Source of the DNA: DATGZX01 sp035296965
Lineage (GTDB): Bacteria; Planctomycetota; Planctomycetia; Gemmatales; Gemmataceae
Assembly (NCBI GenBank): GCA_035296965.1
Contig: DATGZX010000001.1
Coordinates: 1-12,534, forward strand
Reading direction: 5' to 3'
DNA length: 12,534 bases
Under the pieces are notes generated by a model. That model was given only the letters and a program-made list of their open reading frames with translations, ran no database searches and was not told the DNA's origin. A program made the position numbers and the translations under genes. This document shows, in pieces, positions 6,960-12,534 of the stretch (its first letter is position 1; every line of letters starts with the position of its first letter).

Positions 6960-7509
6960 CAGGGCATTCTCACTTTGTCAGGGTTTGTCGATTCATGAGC
7001 GGAAAGCCGATGCGCGATAGTTCCCTGCCTGCTGCGAACGAATGATCTGCCCAAGCCCAGTGGTATCTCTCGGCGAATTGCAGCGCATCGTGAGTGAGGT
7101 GGCGTCGCCGCAGTATTAACAGGAAACACGGTGCTCTCTCGTACTCTACGCATGCGCCGGTTGCAAAGGCAACCCATCTTAAGCCACGGTAGGAGACGTT
7201 GGGCGCAGTGAACGGGGCTAGCGGCCGGTCGGGTAAGATGGATTGCCAATCCGGCCCACGAAGCCGAGGAGGCTTGGGGCAGAACCTTGCACGGTCATCG
7301 AAAGGTGCTCGCCGCGTGCATTGCTAGACGGACAGCCCGAAGCCGATCGAAACATGCCTTTCGGCATCCTGGCCCTGCAGCTTGACTTCATCAGCCGTGA
7401 CGGGCCCAGGTGAAGAGGTCGGGGTCGTGGGGCTAGGCATGGGCGCCCCGGATTGTTGGGGGAGTCTTGAATATTCGATCCCGGACAAGGCGAAGGCAAT
7501 TGGCTACAT
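6960..7509. other. Intergenic region upstream of the RND pump, no convincing gene
   Basis: This is where a periplasmic adaptor gene would be expected in an efflux operon, but no frame reads as one and I see no recognisable fragment. The short minus-strand frames are Arg/Pro/Ser-rich and look random. Two structures are visible: a perfect hairpin GGTTGC-AAAG-GCAACC at 7159-7174 without a T-run, and a REP-like palindrome at 7221-7262. The pump's promoter presumably lies between about 6960 and 7200 on the minus strand. Confidence 0.55.
7221..7262. repeat. REP-like palindromic dispersed repeat (RIGNPSY type)
   Basis: GGCCGG (7223-7228) is complementary to CCGGCC (7251-7256), and next to the right arm GGATTG-C-CAATCC is a second, nearly loop-less palindrome. 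On the minus strand the stretch translates as VGRIGNPSYPTGR. I recall that peptide string recurring in short hypothetical proteins of planctomycete genomes, as expected of a repeat wrongly called as coding. The palindromes are seen directly; the dispersed-repeat identity rests on memory. Only one copy occurs in this window. Confidence 0.4.
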
Positions 7510-7920
7510 TCACTCCACCGCGGCAGGATCGAAATACTTCTGGCCGAACGTCTTGCCCGCCGGCCAAGTATCTTTCTGCGGATCCTGGGTGATCCTCTTG
7601 TGAGATTCTTCGATTGCGTGCGCGGTCGCTGCGTCATCGATTATATTGGCTGCTTCGAGCGGGTGAAGATAAGCTTGAACCGCGCTCTCTACGTCGGCTT
7701 CAGTGAAAGCAGCCTTTGCAGCTCCAAACGCGCTCTTCGACGCATGCTGCAAAGCCTGGTCAAGGGGTGTGCTTCCGCTTGCCCTCTTGATTAGGTAATT
7801 GATTTCGGCCCGGCCCAGCGCCCGTTCAAGTTCTGCACCGCGAGTGGCCAGCCGTTCCTTCGGCGGCGGTTTGGGGCCCGGCTGAGACTCGCCGCTCACC
7901 TCAGCAATCACACCGCGCAT
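7510..7920 (-). CDS. Hypothetical protein (136 aa)
   Basis: I do not recognise this protein. The composition looks real: Ala-rich amphipathic stretches (residues about 28-105, for example LERALGRAEINYLIKRASG and EADVESAVQAYLHP) suggest an all-helical soluble protein, preceded by a Pro/Lys-rich segment (GPKPPPKER) and ended by a short tail with AGKTFGQKYFDPAAVE. There is no signal peptide, membrane segment or cysteine motif. I chose the ATG at 7920, which follows a G-rich run on the minus strand. A GTG at 7986 would add 22 residues and is possible. The gene is divergent from the beta-helix gene and 550 bp upstream of the pump, on the same strand but too far to be clearly co-transcribed. Confidence 0.5.
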   Translation of the reverse strand: MRGVIAEVSGESQPGPKPPPKERLATRGAELERALGRAEINYLIKRASGSTPLDQALQHASKSAFGAAKAAFTEADVESAVQAYLHPLEAANIIDDAATAHAIEESHKRITQDPQKDTWPAGKTFGQKYFDPAAVE

Positions 7921-7986
7921 CCGGTCCCCCCCGGACAACCAGACCCTAAATGACAGCCCAGAACGTAATTTTCCTCCATTTCTCAC

Positions 7987-8330
7987 GCTTTTCTAATTTT
8001 GCCTATCTTATCATTAAGTACCTCTTTGGCCGTGCTGCTGGCAGACCCGGGGCAAGGAGTCTGTGCCGGTAGTGTAGCCGTAGTCCTCCGCGATGCAGGC
8101 GACCGCTGCCTGCGAGTGGAAGACTGGGCCGGCATGAATCCATGGCGTCGATACCGTCCTGACGCATATGTTGCTTCCGGCACGAACCGTTGAGCATCCT
8201 CGGAGCAACACTGGGTAGACTCCGTCTCTGCCCTGCGTCCATGCAGAGCGACCAGGAGCGCCCGCGCCGGGTTCCGTGCGGCTGGGTGTTCGAGTCGAGT
8301 CCTTCGGTAACAGAATTAAAGGAGCCTTTG
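7987..8330 (+). promoter_or_regulatory. Divergent leader region of the beta-helix gene
   Basis: About 345 bases upstream of the beta-helix gene. An AT-rich island at about 7985-8025 (TTTTCTAATTTTGCC, then TATCTTATCATTAAG) stands out in GC-rich surroundings and is the best place for promoters of this gene and of the divergent minus-strand gene; I cannot assign exact -35/-10 boxes. Downstream are hairpins CAGAC (8042-8046) with GTCTG (8059-8063), and GCAGGC (8095-8100) with GCCTGC (8108-8113). The reading frame of the gene stays open back to 8190, but the strong ribosome binding site at 8318-8324 makes this region untranslated leader. Confidence 0.35.
8318..8324 (+). promoter_or_regulatory. Strong ribosome binding site fixing the start of the beta-helix gene
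   Basis: AAAGGAG ends 6 bases before the ATG at 8331. It decides between that ATG and an upstream in-frame ATG at 8190, whose extra 47 residues look non-coding and would bury the secretion-type N-terminus. Confidence 0.8.
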
Positions 8331-11219
8331 ATGTCTCTTCTCCGTTGGCTGCCCAAATGCTTCTCACAGGAAACCGCGGAGCGACCGTCTAAACGCCATC
8401 GCAAGGCCAGCACATTGCGTCGTCTGTCCCAATTGACGGTCACGATCCTGGAGGACAGGTTGGCACCGGCCGTCCTCACCGTGAATAGCCTTGCTGACGC
8501 CCCCATTTCGGGCAGCAGCTCGACCCTTACTTTGCGCGAAGCGATCGCGCTCGTCGACACCGGTGGCACCGCTACCGACGCCTCGGGAGCCAGCTTAAGC
8601 GCCGCCAAGTCCATCCAGATCGAAACGACCCAGCCGTTCGGCACCCTGGACACCATTCGCTTCGACTCCCATTTGCTCGGGCCGACCCAACAAGTAATCA
8701 CCCTGACGGTCGGCGAACTGGAGATGAGCCGGAGTGTGACCATCGTCGGCCCAGGGGCGAGCGAGCTGGCCCTGAGCGGCAATAACGCCAACCGTGTGCT
8801 CGATGTCGACGGCCAAGCCAGCGTCAGCATCATTGGCCTGACCGTGGAAGCCGGGGCACTGGCGCAGCCGGACAACTCTACAACCACCAACCAGGCCGAC
8901 GACGGCGGCGGCATCAACAACGCTGGCGTGTTGAGGCTCACCGAGAGTGTCGTCTCCGGAAACTCGGCCGCCAACAGCGGCGGCATTCGCAACACGGGCA
9001 CGCTCACGCTCACCGACAGCATCGTTTCTGGAAACTCGGCCCAGTGCGATAACGGTGGGATCGTCAACTACGGCGGCTCCCTGACACTCACCGACAGCAT
9101 CGTCACCGGAAACTCGGCAGGCATCGGCAATGGCGGCATCGCGAACTATAGCGGCTCGGTCAAACTCACAAATAGCACCGTCTCCGGAAACTCGGCGGCG
9201 GGCGGGGGTGGCATCGGCAATTACGCTGGCACCCTCACGATCACCGACGGCACCATCATCGGCAACTCAGCCATTGGCGACGGTGGCATCGTCAATACCG
9301 GCACGCTGACCCTCACCGACAGCACGGTCTCCGGCAACATGGCCAATAGCGGTGGCGGGATTGGCAATTACGGCGGCACGTTGACACTCGACGACAGCAC
9401 CGTGTCCGCAAACTCGGCCAGCGGCGGTGGGGGCGGCATCGTCAATACCGGCACGCTGCTTCTGAATGACAGCACGGTCGCTGGAAACTCGGCCAGTGGT
9501 GGCGGCGGCATTATCAACACCGGCGCGCTCACGATCACGGGCAGCACCATCTCCGGAAACTCCGTCCAGTTCGACAACCCGGGCATCGCCAACACCGCCT
9601 CGCTCACGCTCATCGGCAATCTCGTCTCGGCCGACTCCGCCAGCGGGGCAGGACTGGTCAATGGCGGCACCGTCACGATCACGGACAGCATGATCTCCGA
9701 AAACTCGGCCCAGCTCGACAACGGAGGCATCGTTAACTACGGCGGCTCCATGACCCTTGTAGACAGCACCGTCTCCGGAAATTCCGCCCTCCTAGGTAAC
9801 GGCGGCATCGCCAACTACGGCGGCGCGCTGACCCTCGTTGACAGCACCGTCTCCGGAAATTCCGCTCTCGGCGCCGGTGGGATCGGCAATTATGGCGGGA
9901 ACATGACACTCCAGGGCAGCACCGTCTTCGGAAACTCGGCTGTCGTCGACGCTGGTATTCTGAACACAGCCACTATGACGCTCGTCAACAGCACGGTTTC
10001 CGGCAATTCGGCCAGCACCACGGGCGGCATTGCAAACGGCGGCACGTTGTCGCTCGACAACAGCACTGTGGTCGGCAACTCGGCCATTGGCGGCGCGGGC
10101 GGCATCCTCAACGCCGGCTTCCTCACACTTGCAGATAGCTTCGTCGCGGGCAACTCGGCCGGTAGCGGCGGGGGCATCCTCAACGCCGGCTCGGCGCTGA
10201 TCATCGACAGCAGCGTCTCCGGAAACTTCGCTGGCGGGAGCGATAACCCCGATATGGGTTCACTGTCGCTGTTCGCCAACACGGTCTCTCCGAACCGCGA
10301 CAGCGGCGTCGGCATTGTCAACACCGGCACGCTGACGATCACGGACAGCACCATTTCAGGAAACTTCGCTGAACTCAATGACGGCGGCATCGCCAACTAC
10401 GGCGGCACGCTCTCGCTCACGGGCAGCACGATTTCCGGAAACTCCGCGGTCGGGGCCAATTGGGTCCTCGCGAATTCGGACCGCGCATTCTCTTCGGGCA
10501 TCATGAGCTCAGCCAATACGGGCGCCAATCTCGTTGGGGCAGAGACGACCAGCGACCTGGGAGGCAATGTCATCGGTTTACCCAATGGTTCACCCACTCT
10601 CTTCTTGGCGGTCCCGCAGTCCTTAGCCAGCCTTACGGATAACTCGGAGTTCGTCAGCGCCGCCTTCGACAACCCGCTCCCGGCCAGCTCCACGTTGGGA
10701 GGCTTTATCGTTTCCTCGACCCCAAGCGTCCAGAATGTGGGCCATCCTTTCGCGGTGTTCATGGCAGCCCCGGACGCGCAGGCGGCGAACGCGCCTGCCA
10801 TACTCGCGGTGGAGGCCAGCCCGGAAGACAACGGAAGCGTCCAGGCGAAGTCGGCTCAAGTCTTACTGTGGGGCGAGGCGGCACACGATGCCAGCGCCTT
10901 GGTCGAGCTGTCCTTCTCCGACCAGAGCTGGCACGAAAATCTGAAATCGTTGACCGGCGCGGACGAAGCGGGCAGGCTGACGGCGGCCATCGGTATGGAC
11001 GCGTCGCAAGGGCACTTCAACACGCCGGACCAAGGAGCGCGGGAGCATGGGATTGCTCACTTTGCCAGCGAGGGCAATGCCTCGTCCAACTTCCTGGCAG
11101 CCAGTCTGGCGCTCGTCTTCATCGCGCAAAAGAGCGGCCATGAAAGGCGCCGCCCTCATCAACATGCCGAGACCCCGGTCGCGGTAATGAGGCCGGGAGA
11201 CGGCGAGGTCCTTGACTAA
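8331..11219 (+). CDS. Right-handed beta-helix surface protein with Pmp-like repeats (962 aa)
   Basis: Predicted exported, cell-surface or envelope protein. The N-terminus is basic and carries LEDRLAPA at 40-47, a motif I know from many large exported planctomycete proteins. Then comes a CSLREA-like segment (VNSLADAPIS at 51-60, TLTLREAIALVDT to 76), often found ahead of parallel beta-helix repeats. Residues about 193-710 hold about 21 units of some 25 residues, consensus GGIxNxGxLTLTDSTVSGNSA, resembling chlamydial polymorphic-membrane-protein repeats and expected to stack one coil per unit. The repeat zone is rich in Gly, Ser, Asn and Thr and almost free of Lys and Arg. A non-repeat domain (about 711-915) follows, then a hydrophobic stretch FLAASLALVFIA (921-932) and a basic 30-residue tail, a likely membrane anchor or sorting signal. 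Adhesion or a structural surface role is inferred; catalytic activity is not excluded. Confidence 0.93.
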   Translation: MSLLRWLPKCFSQETAERPSKRHRKASTLRRLSQLTVTILEDRLAPAVLTVNSLADAPISGSSSTLTLREAIALVDTGGTATDASGASLSAAKSIQIETTQPFGTLDTIRFDSHLLGPTQQVITLTVGELEMSRSVTIVGPGASELALSGNNANRVLDVDGQASVSIIGLTVEAGALAQPDNSTTTNQADDGGGINNAGVLRLTESVVSGNSAANSGGIRNTGTLTLTDSIVSGNSAQCDNGGIVNYGGSLTLTDSIVTGNSAGIGNGGIANYSGSVKLTNSTVSGNSAAGGGGIGNYAGTLTITDGTIIGNSAIGDGGIVNTGTLTLTDSTVSGNMANSGGGIGNYGGTLTLDDSTVSANSASGGGGGIVNTGTLLLNDSTVAGNSASGGGGIINTGALTITGSTISGNSVQFDNPGIANTASLTLIGNLVSADSASGAGLVNGGTVTITDSMISENSAQLDNGGIVNYGGSMTLVDSTVSGNSALLGNGGIANYGGALTLVDSTVSGNSALGAGGIGNYGGNMTLQGSTVFGNSAVVDAGILNTATMTLVNSTVSGNSASTTGGIANGGTLSLDNSTVVGNSAIGGAGGILNAGFLTLADSFVAGNSAGSGGGILNAGSALIIDSSVSGNFAGGSDNPDMGSLSLFANTVSPNRDSGVGIVNTGTLTITDSTISGNFAELNDGGIANYGGTLSLTGSTISGNSAVGANWVLANSDRAFSSGIMSSANTGANLVGAETTSDLGGNVIGLPNGSPTLFLAVPQSLASLTDNSEFVSAAFDNPLPASSTLGGFIVSSTPSVQNVGHPFAVFMAAPDAQAANAPAILAVEASPEDNGSVQAKSAQVLLWGEAAHDASALVELSFSDQSWHENLKSLTGADEAGRLTAAIGMDASQGHFNTPDQGAREHGIAHFASEGNASSNFLAASLALVFIAQKSGHERRRPHQHAETPVAVMRPGDGEVLD
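8907..10460 (+). repeat. Coding tandem repeats, about 72-78 bp each, with nine-unit higher-order period
   Basis: About 21 in-frame units inside the beta-helix gene, each encoding a GGI-x-N...GNSA coil. Unit lengths vary from 20 to 26 codons. Idiosyncratic features recur every nine units: the NSAQ-x-DN to GxGN unit pair starts at 8979 and again at 9648, with a third, partial occurrence at 10308, giving spacings of 669 and 660 bp. This shows duplication of a nine-unit block after the units had diverged. Confidence 0.9.
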
Positions 11220-11250
11220 CTTGGTGCTCTGTCACGTCTGAATGGATGAA

Positions 11251-11283
11251 CAAAGCCCAGGGTAAGCTTGCCCCGGGCTTTGC
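11251..11283 (+). terminator. Probable terminator of the beta-helix gene
   Basis: CAAAGCCC (11251-11258) pairs perfectly with GGGCTTTG (11275-11282). Past one A-C mismatch three further G-C pairs extend the stem inward to a loop around AAGCTT. It lies 32 bp after the stop codon. The trailing T-run is only three bases and lies within the stem, so termination could be weak or bidirectional. Confidence 0.5.
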
Positions 11284-11352
11284 TCCGCCATACCCAGAAC
11301 GCACCGTGCACGCTGGGATGATTTGGCCCAGTTGCTTCCATCGTGTTCCCAG

Positions 11353-11406
11353 GCGCCTTCAAGGCGCTCACACCGCTATGCAACTGAGCCAGCAGGTTTT
11401 GCTGGC
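11353..11406. repeat. Two adjacent hairpins in the intergenic region
   Basis: GCGCCTT-C-AAGGCGC (11353-11367) is a perfect inverted repeat, in practice a 5-bp stem with a five-base loop. GCCAGCA (11388-11394) and TGCTGGC (11400-11406) form a perfect 7-bp stem with a five-base loop. Neither is followed by a T-run. Strand and function are unknown. Confidence 0.45.
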
Positions 11407-11501
11407 GCGTGCCTTGCGACGCGCCGAGCGATTGAGAGCGAAAGATCCCGTGGCCGTCGGCCGGCACTTCGCTACAAGTGGGCTTCGGCACCGGCCGCGG
11501 C

Positions 11502-11530
11502 TGGGCCCGATTTACACTAAATCGGGTCCA
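11502..11530. repeat. Strong 12-bp hairpin in the intergenic region
   Basis: TGGGCCCGATTT (11502-11513) pairs with AAATCGGGTCCA (11519-11530) around the loop ACACT, with only one G-U wobble in 12 pairs. It is the longest stem in this gap. It is not followed by a T-run, and ATGAT/ATCAT pairing just downstream could form a second, weaker arm. It could be part of a structured RNA leader of the sulfotransferase gene, a REP-type element or a protein-binding palindrome. Confidence 0.5.
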
Positions 11531-11763
11531 TGATCGTGTAAGTTTTCCAATCATCCGCTGTAAACTCATCGAACGTGCTCGTCCCCCACCCGTGGCCGCT
11601 TGGCCATGTCTGGTAGGGCGGGCATTCCACGGAAAGGAGGCAAGCGCTTCATCCAGCTTGGTGGACGCACGAGCCAAAAGGTAGTGCTTTGGTACTGAAA
11701 TTGCTTCGAAAGACACGGATAGCAATCGTCCATACTTTCCTATCACGGAGATATATCAAAGAC

Positions 11764-12534
11764 ATGGCAGACCAGCTCGGCTCAGACACGCATTTGGAGG
11801 CACCACCAATTGTGCACACGCGGCCCGAGCTGCGCCTTGCGGTCGTCAGCACGCCTCGCTCTGGAAATACCTGGTTGCGGCGCTTGTTGGTTGAGCTCTA
11901 CGGCCTCGCCGAGCGGGCTGCGCACGACCCGGTTGAAGTCGACTGGCAAGGACTGCCGCCTAGGTGTGTGCTGCAAATCCACTGGCACCGCACGGTCTCG
12001 TTTGTCGAATTACTGGACCGGCACCGGTTCCAAGTTGTCGTCCTGGCCCGACACCCGCTGGACGTCCTCCTCTCCATCCTTCACTTCGCTCCGCGCGATC
12101 CCTCGACTAGCCACTGGCTGAACGGAGAGAATGGCAACGAGTTCCCGATCTATGGGTCGATGCCCTGCAGCTCGGCCTTCATGGAATATGCAACAGGCAG
12201 ACGAGCTGCTGCTTTGCTTTCTGTGAGTAGAGAGTGGTGGGCGCCCCGAGGAGTTATCCAGGTCCGATACGAAAGCCTAGTGTCGACTCCCCACCAGGAA
12301 GTGGGACGCCTCATCCACGAATTAGGAGTGCGAACCAACAGGTCCATCGCGGAGGCTTTGGCGGCAACCACCATGGCAAATCTGCGGCAGATCACTCAAT
12401 CTGGCCACCACTTCTGGCAAGGGCGGCCTGGATTGTGGCGGAGCTTGCTGCCGGCACGCGAGGCCCGACAAATCGCGGCTGCACACCCGACAGTTTTTTC
12501 GGAGTTGAATTATTCCTGCACTGCGGATGCCGAC
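11764..12534 (+). CDS. PAPS-dependent sulfotransferase, C-terminus cut by window edge (257 aa seen)
   Basis: Transfers sulfate from PAPS to a hydroxyl or amino group of a small molecule, lipid or glycan; the acceptor cannot be read from sequence. The 5'-phosphosulfate-binding loop STPRSGNTW is at residues 29-37. The 3'-phosphate-binding motif is at 96-104 (RHPLDVLLS, family pattern RxPxDxxxS). QIHWHR at 71-76 offers H73 as the likely catalytic base, where the family has KTHxP. A YESL segment (169-172) and GRPGLWRSLL (220-229) match the usual YExL and GxxGxWR elements near the C-terminal part. The frame runs open to the window end; the family is usually 250-320 residues, so little is probably missing. 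The ATG at 11764 follows CACGGAG at a long distance. The frame is open upstream, and a TTG at 11689 preceded by AAAAGG could add 25 residues. Confidence 0.88.
   Translation, partial: MADQLGSDTHLEAPPIVHTRPELRLAVVSTPRSGNTWLRRLLVELYGLAERAAHDPVEVDWQGLPPRCVLQIHWHRTVSFVELLDRHRFQVVVLARHPLDVLLSILHFAPRDPSTSHWLNGENGNEFPIYGSMPCSSAFMEYATGRRAAALLSVSREWWAPRGVIQVRYESLVSTPHQEVGRLIHELGVRTNRSIAEALAATTMANLRQITQSGHHFWQGRPGLWRSLLPAREARQIAAAHPTVFSELNYSCTADAD

Larger units (their letters stand above)
11220..11763. other. Intergenic region with several hairpins, no convincing gene
   Basis: About 545 bases between the beta-helix gene and the sulfotransferase. A minus-strand frame spans most of it but reads as random, Arg/Pro-rich sequence and crosses the terminator hairpin, so I reject it. 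Visible structures are the terminator at 11251-11282, hairpins at 11353-11367, 11388-11406 and 11502-11530, a GTAGGGCGGG-type stretch at 11611-11630, and an AAAGGAGG at 11633-11640 with no good start codon behind it. Confidence 0.55.

Noticed and set aside
7218..7637. Minus-strand frame of 139 codons ending in RIGNPSYPTGR
   Set aside because: Most of it is Arg/Ser/Pro-rich and overlaps the better hypothetical gene; the familiar peptide is explained by a palindromic repeat.
8270..8304. GTTCGAGTC with GC-rich surroundings considered as a tRNA T-arm
   Set aside because: No matching acceptor stem, anticodon arm or D-arm can be drawn around it.
8003..9067. Minus-strand frames opposite the beta-helix repeats (8003-9067, 9368-9730, 9890-10396)
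   Set aside because: They are low-complexity mirror translations of the repeat units and cannot be independent genes.
8907..10460. Regular repeats considered as a CRISPR array
   Set aside because: The units are in frame, contiguous without spacers, and encode stacked beta-helix coils.
11216..11746. Minus-strand frame of 176 codons filling the gap before the sulfotransferase
   Set aside because: Composition looks random, no family resemblance, and it runs through the terminator hairpin and other palindromes.
1..12534. Search for a defence system, toxin-antitoxin pair, retron, prophage or biosynthetic cluster
   Set aside because: No nuclease, reverse transcriptase, methyltransferase, integrase or cluster enzymes are visible; the only mobile element is the IS.

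Overview
The window looks like part of a planctomycete chromosome (Pirellulales/Gemmatales type). Four signs point there: a sigma factor of the Planctomycetes-enriched ECF type (Pfam Sigma70_ECF / TIGR02999 style), a very large secreted-type protein with the LEDRLAPA N-terminal motif, a tiny CPxC...CPxC ribbon protein, and a peptide-like dispersed repeat reading VGRIGNPSYPTGR on the minus strand. The DNA is GC-rich, with long intergenic stretches. Assignment is by eye; no database search was possible.

Layout, left to right. (1) 1-169, minus: N-terminal part of an ECF sigma factor, cut by the window edge. (2) 170-888: about 700 bases without a convincing gene, with three tandem hairpins (504-613), the last followed by a T-run. 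(3) 889-1077, plus: a 62-residue zinc-ribbon-like protein. (4) 1245-3277: a complete IS1634-type (IS4-superfamily) insertion sequence with an intact 594-residue transposase on the minus strand, 17-bp perfect terminal inverted repeats, and a hairpin over the transposase start codon. (5) 3315-6959, minus: a 1214-residue CzcA/CusA-family RND metal-efflux pump with no adaptor or outer-membrane partner in the window and two lineage-type insertions in its docking subdomains. (6) 6960-7509: no gene, one REP-like palindrome. (7) 7510-7920, minus: a 136-residue protein I do not recognise. (8) 7921-8330: divergent leader region. (9) 8331-11219, plus: a 962-residue right-handed beta-helix surface protein with about 21 Pmp-like repeats, ending in a hydrophobic anchor and a hairpin terminator. 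(10) 11220-11763: non-coding, rich in hairpins. (11) 11764 to the end, plus: a PAPS-dependent sulfotransferase, cut by the window edge.

The genes do not form one pathway. The best functional links are weak ones: the beta-helix protein and the sulfotransferase lie in tandem and could both concern the cell surface, and the pump appears as a single-gene transcription unit whose 3' flank has been invaded by the IS. I see no defence system, CRISPR array, biosynthetic cluster or other obvious new multi-gene system. The most distinctive structure is a hidden higher-order repeat in the beta-helix gene: its 25-residue units are arranged in a nine-unit block of about 665 bp that has itself been duplicated in tandem.
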